Shown: positions 24,836 through 36,194 of the stretch, one piece after another
How positions within the stretch are numbered: the stretch's first letter is position 1
Layout: the number at the start of each line of letters is the position of its first letter
NCBI GenBank assembly: GCA_026075535.2
Contig: AP026540.1
Span: forward strand, 11,098,001 to 11,162,000
Length of the DNA: 64,000 bases
Source: Tricholoma matsutake
Taxonomy: Eukaryota > Basidiomycota > Agaricomycetes > Agaricales > Tricholomataceae
Reading direction: 5' to 3'
Program-made: the position numbers and the translations under genes
Notes under the pieces: generated by a model
The model's input: the letters and a program-made list of their open reading frames with translations, nothing else
Told to the model about the DNA's origin: nothing
The model's database searches: none

Positions 24836-24844
24836 CTAATCTTC
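24836..24844. repeat. MULE target-site duplication, right copy
   Basis: CTAATCTTC, identical to 20116-20124. Confidence 0.85.
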
Positions 24845-27470
24845 AGCGCGGTATGAAGGGATCATGTTATCATTTATCCTCAGAAAGCCAATGTTGTTGC
24901 CAAGAGATTACCCCCTTCTATTCAGGACATTGTAACTCCTATTTGTGTCTTATTTGTTGGAGCATCTGCACCTTCCAAAGAATGGCTGCAGAAAAAGGCC
25001 AGACTCCTCACGATGTGTGGTGATAGGGTGCGCGCTGCCCTGCTGTGGTTGAAACAGCACAATCCATTGTATCAGGACATCAAACTTGACGAGGATGTTT
25101 TGGGTGAGTTAGAGCACACCACATTTCTTCCGTTTCACATTGAACATGTCCAGCCCAATCATGCCCAGTTGGTTCTTCAGGCACGATATGATGCTCTTGA
25201 TCATGAGGCCTTCACCGCCGGACTGGAAGGTTCTGATCCTGAGGAGCTTGAAATTCCTTTTCAAAATGTAGTTATCACTGATGTAGATGGGCATGCATCT
25301 TCCAATGAACTACGCACTGCAGCGGTTAGACATGTGAAGCAAAAAGGTGGGGGTTATTTGCAGATCTCGCATGAGCCTAATCCCGTTAACAAATTCTCCA
25401 ACCCTTCATTGTTTCCCATGATCTACCCCACTCTCTTTCCATATGGACTTGGAGGATTCAAAGATTGTGCTCGCAGCACTCCTCTTTCTTTGAAAGCTCA
25501 TGTCAAACATTTATTGAGTCTGTTTGACCATCACTTCCAGCACCATCCCTCTTTTCTGTTCTCTGCTTTTAATATTTTGCAACGTCGAGCTGTTTTGCTT
25601 CACACTAGCTTAAAGGTAAAATGTTCTGGATTTGCTGCTGTTGCACAGTCATTTGCCACTGTCTCTGTGTTGGCTGTGCATCGAGTTGCAGAACAAGTAG
25701 CTCTAGGTGACTTTGTGACCGCCACCAATGATGAGGAACGACGTGTTTTGAAGCTTATGAAAGAAGTTCAAGTGATAACTTCCCATGTGCCTGGTTCCTC
25801 TGCTGCTCGTGTTGCAATGTGCAATAAGATCTGTGGCCTGATGATACATCTTGGACTGCCCAGCTTCTTCCTCACAATTAACCCTGCGGATGTTTATAAC
25901 CCATTGGTGAAGTTCCTAGCTGGAGCAGACATCGACATGGACAATATGTTAACTGAAGATGTTCCAAAGTATTGGGATCAGGCATTGCTCATTGCCAAGA
26001 ACCCCATTGTCAGTGCTTGTTTCTTCAACATCGTCATGAAGGCATTCATTAAGGCAGTGCTAGGTTTTGACCCCAAATGATGTTCACTGGAAGGTGGGAT
26101 CCTTGGGGTTGTCAAAGGTTACTATGGTTGTGTCGAAGCCCAAGGACGCGGTACTTTGCACTGCCATATGTTGATATGGGTCGAAGGTGGACTCAATCCC
26201 AATGAGATATGTGACAAAGTTATGAGTACCGATGAGGATGACTTTTGCCAGTGGCTTTTAGCCTTTCTGGATGATAGCATTTCCACATGTATCCCTCCGA
26301 AGCCCGACGTCAACAGAGAGCTGTTGGACATACCATCCTCGCGATTTCATCCTTGTACTGTTTGCAATCCTCTATCCTTGCACGAAAACCATGCTACTGT
26401 ACAGAAACAGGATTTGCATAATATTGTCACAGCATGTCAGCAACATAAACACCAGGATACTTGCTTCAAGTATTCACCTGAGAGAGAGGAATGTTGCTTT
26501 GGGTTAAGCTTGGCAAACTATAATCCCATTTCCATGATAGATCCTGAGACTGGTGAGCTCCAGTTGTGTTGCCTAGACAGATTAGTGAATAACTTTAATG
26601 AAACCATAATCCGGACCATACATTGTAACATGGACATCAAGTTTATTGGATCTGGACCTGCAGCTAAAGCAATCCTGTATTATATCACTGATTATATCTC
26701 CAAGTCTCAACTAAAAACTCACATTGCGTATGCTGCCCTTGAGCTGGCGATTAAGAAGCTTGGAGATTACGATCCAGCAGATGACTTGGTTACAATTCGT
26801 GCCAAGCGGCTGTTGCAGAAATGCACGCACACTATGATCTCACATCAAGAACTTTCTGGACAATTTGTCACTACCTATTTGCTGGATTTTGAGGATCACT
26901 TTACTAGTCATGTTTATTGCAAGCTATATTGGATGAGTTTTGAGGACCACATCGAGGCTGAATTGCCCAGCCTGGAATGTAGTGCAAAGGAGGCACCACC
27001 AGTTGTGTCGGCAGAAGATGCTCCCCCTAAAGAGCTCTCTGCCTTGTCAGAACACATTGAGGATTGTGCACCAGAGCTCAACGATGCTGAAAATGTGCCA
27101 TCTTCCAAAGATGAGGAGAGACTACCAGTTGAGGAAGATGAAGTTGCGATTGGTGTGAATGATGACAGACTTATGGTTAAAAAATCCTCATATGTGTCTG
27201 ACTACGTCTGTCGTGGAAGCCGGTTGGAGTTGTTGTCCCTGTGGGATTTTGTTGCACAGGTTGATAAGCTTTGCACTGGTCATTGGCACTCATGGCGGAA
27301 TGCAGCTGGAAATGAGAGTGAGGAATCAGAGGAGGATGCAGATGGCGCCACAGAAATTGCAGAGCTCTTGGTTGCAGAGGACAGACAGTGGCCCACATTT
27401 ACCTTTTTATCGTCGCACGAGCAGGTGCATTTCCCATCATCTAATGATCAGGCATCAATCTGCACAGTTT
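24845..27470 (+). pseudogene. Helitron_like_N and HUH Rep domains (part two of the Helitron gene)
   Basis: Rep nicks and joins single DNA strands during rolling-circle transposition. After the MULE the frame resumes LQRGMKG, shifts by one base near 24860, and continues PPSIQDIVTPICVLFVGASA. Helitron_like_N includes LFPMIYPTLFPYGLGGFKD near 25420, LFSAFNILQRRAVLL near 25560 and GLPSFFLTINPADVYNPLV near 25855. A TGA at 26078-26080, at a position where Arg CGA is plausible, separates this from GYYGCVEAQGRGTLHCHMLI. The HUH histidines are at 26159-26161 and 26165-26167. The two-tyrosine block YYITDYISK is at 26678-26704. The frame ends in a Glu-rich region and slips by one base near 27470 into the helicase frame. 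Confidence 0.85.
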
Positions 27471-30145
27471 GTTGTGGTTCCATCTGGTCCAGCTATCCCA
27501 AGGCGCAATAGACCCCATGCATATGCTCATTATTGTTGTCTGATGTTGGTGTTGTTTAAGCCCTGGCAAGAAGCAAGTGATTTGCGAGATGGAGCTGCAT
27601 CCTGGTCTGAAGCTTTTGATCTATTTGTCACCTTGCGAGGACCAGAAGACTATGTTGTTCATGTTATGAATAACATGCAGATCTTACACGAATGTAGAGA
27701 TAGTTGCAACGATCACTTTTCCAAATGCTGTTCCCGCACTGGCAATCTAAAGGTTTCTCAAGAACTTTGTGGTGATTGTGTCACCAGCGACGATTTTATG
27801 ACTGAGAATATTAGTGATGAGGATCTTCTTCGTCACATAGAATCCATTGATGGTTGTCAGAGTAATAGACTGGATGATTGTCAGGATGCAGTTGAGTCCT
27901 TGTTAGCCCATGCAGACAGTGTCGGCCTCTTTGCACTAGCAGATCATGGACCTGGGACTGAGAGAGATGAACGACATTCCATTCTAGAACTGGCAGAAGA
28001 AGATCATGGACTGGAGAAAATATGGATGCAAGTGTATGAGGAACAAAAGCTCTTGAACAAGAAACAGCATCAATCTGGAGGCGCCATCGTATCAGAAGAA
28101 ATGGTAGATGGGGCTAGAACAGATGTCCAGGATGGCACCGCGTTTCGAGATGTGGTAGATCCTATGTCATTAGATCCCTGTATCGCTCAGAGCATTCAGG
28201 TTGAAGATCCTTATCAGGACATGAATATGTCCGATGTGGTGTCAGCATGGCAGTTGAATCAGGAGCAGGAAAGAGCATTCCAGATAGTGGCCTCTCGTAG
28301 TCTGAGCCTGGGTGGAGACAGTCTTCGTATGTTTCTAACTGGACCAGCTGGAACAGGCAAATCCCGAGTCATTGATGCTTTGAAGGACTATTTTGAGAAG
28401 AGAAATCAGACGTGGAGATTTCGAGTGTGTTTGTACATGGGAATTGCCACATGTAATGTTTCTGGAATGACTCTTCACTCTGCCTTGGGCATTGGCAAAC
28501 ACACGCAGTCAAGAACGACATTGTCCTCCAATTGCGAGCTGGTTGCAGCATGGGAAGGTGTTGAGTTTCTTTTTGTGGATGAAGTGTGGATGATCAGTTG
28601 TCGTTTCCTATGCATGATCAGTGAGCGCTTGTCCCTTGCAAAAGGTGTCCCAAGTTCATTTGGTGGTATTAACATGATCTTTGCTGGAGACCTTGCGCAG
28701 CTGCCACCAGTGGCTGAGACAAGGCTATATGCAAAGATTGATACTCGCAGTATTGCCGGCATGGTGCAGGGCCAAAGAATTTTGTTTGGTAAGATTCTTT
28801 GGTTGAGTGTCGATGTGGTTGTAATTCTCACCAAGAACCATCACCAATCTGGTGCTGAAAACAAGGCTTTTGTCAATCTTCTTGGTCGTCTTTGTGAAGG
28901 ACATTGTACGATTGCTGATTACAGACTTCTCAGCTCACGGGTTATCAATTCTGACAACTACAGTCCCCAAGAGTGGAATAGTGCTCCCATGATTGTGTCC
29001 GAGAATGCGGTGAAGGACGCGCTGAACAAAAGAGCATCGGTCTGTTTTGCCAAAGCTCATGGTCAGCAACTGCATTGGTATCATGCAATTGACACACATT
29101 GCAAAGGTCTGCTGGTTGACAAGTCGTTAAAATCTAGACTGCAAGTGATGCATTCAGGTACTACAAAACAGTGCCTCGGCAGAATACCCTTATGCCCAGG
29201 TATGCCAGTGCTAGTCATGCATAACTTCGATGTTGAAGGTGGCATCACTAACAGCAGTAAGGGAACTGTCACCACAATACATTATTTTTGAGATGGAGAT
29301 GGAGCAAGGTATCTGAAGTCATGTGTGGTTCATATCGAGAATTCCAGTTTGGAATGTATGCCACAGCTGACAGTTCATGACATCCCTATTTTGCCAGACA
29401 TTATCGACATGACCTTTATGCATCCATACACCAAGAAAGCATGTACAATCAAGTGCACGCAAGCCCCTCTCATACCTGTGTTTGCTATGACTGCTCATCG
29501 TGCTCAAGGCCAAACATTGCACCGTGTCATTGTAGACCTTGAGTCCTGCTGAGGCGCTGAAGCTCCATATGTCATGGTTTCCAGAGCAACCAGCTTAGAA
29601 GGTCTCCTGATCTTGCAACCTTTTCAGATGAAGAAAATCATGTGTCAACATTTGGAAGACATGCGCTCAGAAAATGTAAGGGGACTAAGGGGGTGCCCTG
29701 TGTGTTTTTCCTATTTTTTATGTTCGTCCCATATTTTTCCCCACCTCATTTCCTTCTATTCTTCATTTTCTATGATTTTTCCGGATTTTATTACTAATTT
29801 TCCCTTGCTATCATGTTTGTATATGTTGACACTTTTATATTTAGAGGCGGAGTACCCCTTCCGACACATACCCCTTGGTATGATGTCATTCGGCGGCCTT
29901 GATCCGCCTATCTCCGCCTTTTTCTATTTTTAGGTTATATTTGATTTTTGTCGTCTTCACATATACTGGGCATCAGCAAGGGGATCCTTAGAGTTTTCTC
30001 TTCGGATTTCCCTTTGCTAGGTGCGCCCCCAATGCCTGTATTATGTAGTATAATTTTAACTTCGGATTTCCCTTTGCTAGAGGCTTAGGTTGCCCTTATA
30101 GAAAAGGCTTGACTGCACAGACTCAATCTGTCTACGTGCACTTGA
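27471..30145 (+). pseudogene. Helitron Pif1-type helicase (part three of the Helitron gene)
   Basis: The SF1 helicase unwinds the donor strand. The frame goes through PRRNRPHAYAHYCCLMLVLF and KPWQEASDL, then AWQLNQEQERAFQIVASRSL and the Walker A motif GPAGTGKS at 28341-28364. Walker B is FLFVDEVWMIS near 28568, where families usually have Ser instead of Trp. INMIFAGDLAQLPPV follows near 28670. C-terminal motifs FAMTAHRAQGQTLHRVIVDL and APYVMVSRATSLEGLLIL lie at 29490-29620. In-frame TGA at 29289-29291, 29550-29552, 30110-30112 and 30143-30145 stand where Arg is plausible. The solo LTR at 29675-30100 interrupts the C terminus (MRSE then KA). Confidence 0.88.
29675..30100 (+). repeat. 426-bp solo LTR, copy 1, inside the Helitron
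   Basis: Begins TGTAAGGG, ends CCCTTATA (near-inverted ends), flanked by the 5-bp duplication GAAAA (29670-29674 and 30101-30105). A second copy of identical length is at 54223-54648. It contains the internal repeat CTTCGGATTTCCCTTTGCTA starting at 30000 and again 60 bp later, and a TTTTATATTT motif that may be a promoter. No coding capacity. The parent retrotransposon is not in the window. Confidence 0.75.
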
Positions 30146-30160
30146 TATGGCACTCCTGAC

Positions 30161-32500
30161 AAATCACAGCAGGTGGTTGAAGAACTAACCACACTTGGTG
30201 TATCACATTCAAGCACAGAAGAAGTTGTTAGCTCAACGACAACACTTACTATGGGATCAAGTCTTGCGGACACATTGGACTGACTCCAGTGTGCTTGCAG
30301 TAGAGTTAGAGATAGAACAGAGGAGTACCCGATGGTGGTCAGTAGACTCAAGCAGGTCATGGTTCCCTTGGCGGATGACGATGGCGAGATCTTCTTGGTT
30401 GCCATTGTGGTCGTCTCAGGCTGACTGAATTGGCAGCTGCAGAATTACCATCATGGAAAAAGCCGAGGATGGCCATGGTCAATTCTGCTCTTCCACATGT
30501 ATCACTTCAACTGAATGCCTCAGAGAGTCGTATCCATGGAGACCTAGCCCCGGCAGGGTATTATGAAGGTGCAGAGCATCAGTTTGCCTATTGACTTCTG
30601 ACTCACTCACACTCAGACCTGAATCAATTGGGTGTGAACCACCTGAGAGTGAGGCAAGTCAGAGTCGTGTATGAAGACAATACTGGTATGTTGGCTCAGA
30701 TTGTCTGTAGTTTGGTACTTACACCTGCCATTAGTGAGCCAAGCAAAGGGGTCACAGAAGAGAATGAGAGCTTCCTAGGCATGCTGGAAGTGGGATGGCA
30801 GTATCAGATGGTGTCAGAGATTGGAGGTGCCAGATATTGTCATGGTGTCAGATGAGGTCAGGTACTTCCTTACCTCTGGTCCCTCATTATATAAGTTGAT
30901 TCCCTCGGTACTCTGTTCAGATAACTCCTGCTTTCCCTCTTGTTGATGTCTTCCACAGATGTGTACAAAAACAGGTGCAAGAATGGTGTGTACGAAGAAT
31001 TGATTACTGATGTCCTGGCCATGGATCGTCACTCCATGGCTCAGGCTGAATACAATGTGGATTTCTTTCAACTGATGGAAGACTGGGCTCCCAACTATAT
31101 CTATCGCAATGCTGATGGCTCAGATTTTTGCACCAACATCATTGGTGAGATGCAGCCCAGTGCCACTGGAACTATCATAGCTGCGAGAGGGAATCACTAC
31201 TCAGGCCACAAAGGGGAAGCAGTATGTCACTCTGTCTCTCATGAGTCTTTCTGCCCAACCTTGGAGTTATAGGTTTGGCCAATCAAAGACGATAAGAAGG
31301 TCAAAGAAGTTCTTGTTATCGGACCGCCTTCTCTGGTCCCAATCCATTTGAATGCTTTGTACAATAACCAGGTTGCAGGACTTAATGCTATCAGAGAAGC
31401 AGATGAGAAAGAGGAACAGAATGAAATGCCAGTTCGTGCACTGTTCTTCTAGTGCTCAATAGTTGCTCATGAGATGACTATAGAGGCCACTGGTGCGTGA
31501 GTGGATCCGAAATGCCACATCAGACAATAGTAGAGTTCTGAACTTGATTATGCTGCACATGGAACCCAAATATGCAGTCAGTGTGCTCGCTTTGCAGATT
31601 TTTCTGCGGATTTAATAGGTTGCCTGGTTCCAGAATCTGCTGTTCTTACTGGCAAATGCAAATGTATCAGTACGCACACGTCAGTTGACTGCATGACCAC
31701 TGAAGATGGACCTTTGGACAATGATGACAAAAGCACTGAGACGTTACCAAGCATGGAGGGGGGTGCGTTTTGTTCCCATTGTACCATCTTCGCGTTTCTG
31801 ATTCACAACTGTAGAACCTACTCTCAAAGTCGGAGGGTTCTACAAACCTACCATGCTCGTCGACTATGGCAGCCCTTTGTTTCAGCATGTTAATAGCAAG
31901 CTCGTTCAGCTAGATGTGACCAATGTCGATGGAGAACTTGTTCCCCCTTGGCAAATGCATGAGGTTCTCCACCCAGGGACATTGATTATGGCCAATTGCT
32001 CATTGCACTGTTTCATCATGAAAGACGACAGCAAAGTGCGAAAAGTATGTTGATATATGTTTGCTGATAGGTTTAACATGATTTCATTTGTTGCAAGGTG
32101 TATCAGATCAACGCGCATCACATCAAAATCCTGGATGATTCGAATGAGGAGTTTGAGCTTCCCCATAAGGCGGATCCCACTCCCTGACCTGTTGTTAAAC
32201 CTGCCAGTAGCTCTGGAATGTCCAAATCCAGTAAAGGAAGTGCAGCGGACTCCTTCAATAATGTTTCTTCTGCTGCAAAATGCAGGCAGCTTTGAGGACC
32301 CAGAAGCGAGCCCCTCCCTGTTCCCGGCAAAGTAGTCAGCACAGGTGTGTCTTTCACAGAGATCATTGGTCCAGAGTCAGGAGCCATCAAGCCAACCAGG
32401 TCAAAGCCCCAAAGAAAAGAGCTGAAAGAGTTGTCTGCAAAGGCTGCAGGGAAACAGCCAGTGTTGCCAGAGCTTGAAGGCATGGTCATGGAGTAAACCA
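30161..32500 (+). pseudogene. Unknown gene remnants downstream of the Helitron helicase
   Basis: Plus-strand fragments in different frames look like protein but belong to no family I can name. One spans 30940-31450 with a likely intron at 31222-31272 and reads VYKNRCKNGVYEELITDVLA, then DWAPNYIYRNADGSDFCTNI, then, after the intron, KEVLVIGPPSLVPIHLNALY. Another, at 31833-32190, reads FYKPTMLVDYGSPLFQHVNS, then PPWQMHEVLHPGTLIMANCS, then LHCFIMKDDSKVRK and, after a short intron, VYQINAHHIKILDDSN. I have an impression of similar sequences next to mobile elements in other mushrooms but cannot check it. They may be captured by, or belong to, the Helitron. Confidence 0.4.
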
Positions 32501-32879
32501 ACTAACAATTTGGATACTAGACATAGCAGACTTTATGGACTAAGTGTATTGATATAGGACAATGTAAAACCCCATTTGGACAATGTTAAAAAACTTGATC
32601 GGGCTAGCACAAACAGATCCTTTAGGTTTGCCAACTTTTGTGGTTTCTGCTGCTTTGTAGCCAATGGGAGGGGGTGGAGTTGTAATGCTAGTCTTGCATC
32701 TTGATGTGAATCCACGTTTATAGCCAACAAGACAGACTGGGGTCCTTCCTTCAAGTTCTCATGTCGCACATCCTGGTCCTGACCATTGTCCACCAGCATG
32801 GGTTCAAACTCTTCTTTGCTATCTGCAGTCCTCCCGCCTCCTATTGTTCCAAATACTCCCTTCCATACAACCTCATCTT

Positions 32880-33251
32880 TGCTTTTCCATTGCGAGGTTG
32901 TCCAGATGATGCTAGTTGCGGTGCTGACTGATTATGGAATCCCATCCTTTAAGAGTATTGACAGTCTCTGTGTTGAGTACTGGATCCCTAATGGCAATGT
33001 CAACAGATATTGACGTCGGATGAGTGCATCTGACAGAGGTCCTGGAAACAGGAGAGTCAGCTGGTGACGGATTCACTTTCTATCTGGAGCCTCAAGATCG
33101 CAGTGTTGCATGGAATTTAGCTGTCCAGGACAAAGATGAGGAGTTGGAGTGGAGAGGTAACATTTTGGTGATCAAGAACTCTGCAGAGGATGGAGTAGTG
33201 GACTTGCGGTTTACGGACCTTTCCCTCATAACCAGAATTCTACTTTCGTGA
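32880..33251 (+). pseudogene. Unnamed repeat-family fragment, copy 1
   Basis: Two frames, joined by a frameshift or intron near 33000-33060, read VLTDYGIPSFKSIDSLCVEY and FTFYLEPQDRSVAWNLAVQD followed by EWRGNILVIKN. The same order of motifs recurs at 33430-33889 (+) and 42311-42754 (-). Function unknown. Confidence 0.45.
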
Positions 33252-33429
33252 GTTTTCCTTCAGTGCTTCTACTTTAGGAGTGTGTCACAGTAACAATTGC
33301 TTTTCAAGTGCCCTCAGGGTGGATCTCTTCAGTTGACAAGACATGCCTCTCGATCGGTCTAAGTAGGAGTCAAAGGAGCAAAAAAAAAAGGGGGAATCTG
33401 TTGTCTATCCTGCTCTTACATGTAAACTC

Positions 33430-33889
33430 ATCAATTGTAATGAATTCTCATTATACTGTGTGTAACTATCAAACTGGAGGTGTTGTGGCCTGTCTGGTCA
33501 GAGAAGATGTTGTGGAAATGTTGTTGGTCAAGGTCTTCATGGACCATGGCATTGATACCTTTCAAACCATCGATGACCTTTTTGTTGAGCAATGGGTCTT
33601 TCCTAGGCATCCTCAGGGTAGTGTTACTGACACTAGTATCGGCAGAAAAAGGATCAATGTCATGCTAGACAGCGGGTACACTCTCGAGAGCAGCTTCACT
33701 GTATTTTTTTCAGATCAGGATCTTCCTCTGGAATACAACAAGATGATCAGGGCAATGGACGGAGAACCATTGTGGAAGGGTTCTGTGCTTGTACTCAAGA
33801 ACAGGGGGTTGACGGAACTAGTGGACAATGTTGAAATAGGGGACTTGACAAGCATACAGGAGATGTTAATTGGGTGGGCCACCAGGTGA
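33430..33889 (+). CDS. Unnamed repeat-family protein, copy 2, open frame
   Basis: Frame from about the Met of MNSHYTVCNYQTGGVVAC (near 33440) to the stop ending at 33889, about 150 aa. Core motifs: VFMDHGIDTFQTIDDLFVEQ, FTVFFSDQDLPLEYNKMIRA and LWKGSVLVLKNRGLTELVDN. It aligns along its length with copy 1 just upstream, so the two are a tandem duplication. No membrane segment or signal peptide. Whether it is expressed is unknown. Confidence 0.45.
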
Positions 33890-34204
33890 AGTCCACGCTG
33901 ACCAATGCAGTGACCTCAGGAGCGCACTTGGTAGGAAACAGGCTACTTCTGGACTGTCCACCAGAAGGAAGTATTTCGGTGCACAGGGTCACTCATTTTG
34001 GGGTACAGGAGCGAGAGCATGTCGTGTGGATGAAGATCATGCTGGTGGATCTTGAAGCTGGATGTATGGTTGTCACAGATCTCCCACTATCAGAGCTGGG
34101 TGCCTAGGTAACTCAGGATTGTAAAGGACAATAATGGATGGCTTATTTGCTACCTCCTAAATATCCGAAGCATGTAATTTATTTACAAAATTGTGCCTAG
34201 ACGC

Positions 34205-34209
34205 CTTTC
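34205..34209. repeat. Element A target-site duplication, left
   Basis: CTTTC, matched at 40427-40431. Confidence 0.8.
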
Positions 34210-34609
34210 TGTTAGGAAACCACCCCATTACCTAATAAAATTTCATTTTATTTATTATGTCAAATTATGCTACATGACGCCAAATGACGCTACACTTTGA
34301 TAGCATGAGAATTTTATTTCGCACGCATCAAAATGTACATGCATGTATGAGTGCGTCGGTAACAACAATGTACAATATGTGTAACATAGTATATAAACCC
34401 TAAATATATGCCTAGGGGACTGGAGTTGTGTTCTCTTAGGTATTCCACCTATGTTTTCAGTGTGAAAGGCCTATCTCAACAAACTCACCTATTAATAACC
34501 CCTCGCATCAAAACCATCAATTCCCCCATCACGAGCGCGGATCCTGCCCCCTTCTTGTAGAGAGAACCCGCATGGTCTTAGCTAGCAGATAGTGGGTGTC
34601 GCCCTAACA
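34210..34609 (+). repeat. Element A 5' LTR, 400 bp
   Basis: TGTTAG...CTAACA. A TATA-like TATATAAACC occurs near 34390. It aligns without gaps to 40027-40426, with 16 differences, all at CpG-derived sites. Confidence 0.92.
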
Positions 34610-35096
34610 GAAGAACACAACTTCCCATATCAGTGCGCCTTCTCTTACTTGTGCATACATCATTGTTTCACTGCGCCACATCCGATTACTCACCCTTTCG
34701 GCACGAGCCAGAAGTACTTGTATATACATAATCTACCTTTTCTTTCATAAGCCAACGCCAGGCCTCACCTTACATTGCGACCGCCAGTGATTGAGAGGCA
34801 GCGCTCATCATTAGGACAGCTGCAACCAGACAACCGATTGGATCTGGTTTAGTTACGATTTACATCACTCTATTTGGACGACTATTTTAGTTACAAGCTG
34901 AATTCAGCAATATCTCCGAGATCAGGCACTGTTGGAAGGGTTATTGATCTGAAGTGTCAAAATAGGCGCCCAACAAATGACGAACCATTGACGAACCTCG
35001 ACGAACCTTATCACGTGACCCATAAACGTTTGGAGAGGTCTCGAAGAAAAAATTTTGAATTTGTCGAAGAAGTGATTCATCACAGATTCTACAATT
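34610..35096 (+). other. Element A leader (primer-binding and packaging region)
   Basis: 487 bp between the 5' LTR and gag without a convincing frame. The bases right after the LTR (GAAGAACACAAC) do not match a primer-binding site I can assign to a tRNA by eye. Confidence 0.5.
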
Positions 35097-36194
35097 ATGT
35101 CCAAACCTTCAACTTCTAATCCCGGTCCTAATCCTGTTCCCATACCAGCACTAGAGGCGAAAATTGATGTGCTCACAGCACAAATGTCGCAATTAGTGTC
35201 AGTATTGGCAGCATCACAGCCCAGACAAGTGGAAGTACAGCCAGAGACAATAGGAGAAAGAGATGATGAGATGGAGGAGATGGTGGAGTGGATATCACAG
35301 GAGGATGAGATGGTGGAGAAATCCAGAAATGGAAAAGTGGGCTTACCTAAGTATGCGCCCCCACAAATCTTTGATGGTACCATGGAGAATACAAAATCCT
35401 TCATCAGCTCTATAGTATTGTACATCCATGGGAGGAAGCCCGAGTTTCATACAGCCGAGTCTAGGATTATGTTTGCTCTCTCATATATTCAGGGGGGGAA
35501 AGCACAGTTCTGGAGAAATGAGGCTATTAATCAAATTGCTGCGGGAAATAAACCATTTGCAACCTTCAAGGAATTTCTGGAGAGATTGGAGGCACAGTTT
35601 GGAGACCCTAATCCAAAGGCGACAGCCAATGCTAAATTAAAAACCATGTGCCAAGGTTCCCTAATGGCGGATGAATTTATTTTGCAGTTCAAAGCAGAAG
35701 CTTTGCAAACGGACATGGGAGAAGCCACGTTGGTAGAGTTTTTGAAAGCAGGATTAAATCCATCCTTATTCAAGTCTATCTACCGACTACCTCTTATGCC
35801 AGAGAAGTTGGACGAGTGGTATAATTGGGCAATGCACCTTGACCGGCAATATCGGCAGGAACAGGCGGAGTCAAAGTTGATGTACGGAAGTAGTAAATTT
35901 GGAAAGTCATCTGGAGGAAAGTCTGAGAAAGGAAAGGCACCTCGGGCGCAAGCTCCAAGGGCACAGCCACTGGCCATGGCAGTGACACCTATAGTTATGG
36001 AGTCAGCAGCACCAGCAGAGGCAATGGAGGTTGATCAAGCAGGGAGATGAGCCCCACTTAAATGTTTTAACTGTGCGCAGTTAGGACACATTTCTAGGAA
36101 TTGTAGGCAGAAAAGAAAGATTAGGGAAGCTACAATTGAGGAAGTGAAGCCGGAGGAAGGCAGGCAGAAGAATTTTGTGGAAGAGTCCCAGTGA
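35097..36194 (+). pseudogene. Element A gag (capsid and zinc-knuckle nucleocapsid)
   Basis: Starts MSKPSTSNPGPNPVPIPALE. Leucine-rich and acidic segments are followed by the retrotransposon-gag capsid core (PQIFDGTMENTKSFISSIVL, SYIQGGKAQFWRNEAI, FATFKEFLERLEAQFGDPN). A Lys/Ala-rich linker ends at TGA 36048-36050. The same frame continues APLKCFNCAQLGHISRNC, a CX2CX4HX4C zinc knuckle, to the TGA at 36192. The 36048 stop cuts the knuckle off and stands where Arg CGA is plausible. The pol frame (-1 relative to gag) opens at 36140, leaving about 55 nt of overlap for a -1 frameshift. Confidence 0.85.

Larger units (their letters stand above)
18247..30160 (+). mobile_element. Autonomous-type Helitron, decayed and interrupted by two insertions
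   Basis: Rolling-circle transposon coding region: an N-terminal repeat region and DUF6570-type domain (to 20124), Helitron_like_N, HUH Rep with two Tyr, then a Pif1-type helicase. A MULE occupies 20125-24835 and a 426-bp solo LTR 29675-30100. Removing both joins the reading frame. At least six TGA stops (19956, 26078, 29289, 29550, 30110, 30143) and two frameshifts (near 24860 and 27470) inactivate it. The outer ends (5' TC, 3' hairpin plus CTRR) could not be fixed. The range given is only the coding extent. Confidence 0.85.

Noticed and set aside
29675..29933. Hydrophobic 119-aa frame in the solo LTR as a small membrane protein
   Set aside because: The same sequence recurs at 54223 as a non-coding insertion. 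The Phe/Ser-rich translation reflects T-rich DNA, and the frame starts in the Helitron.
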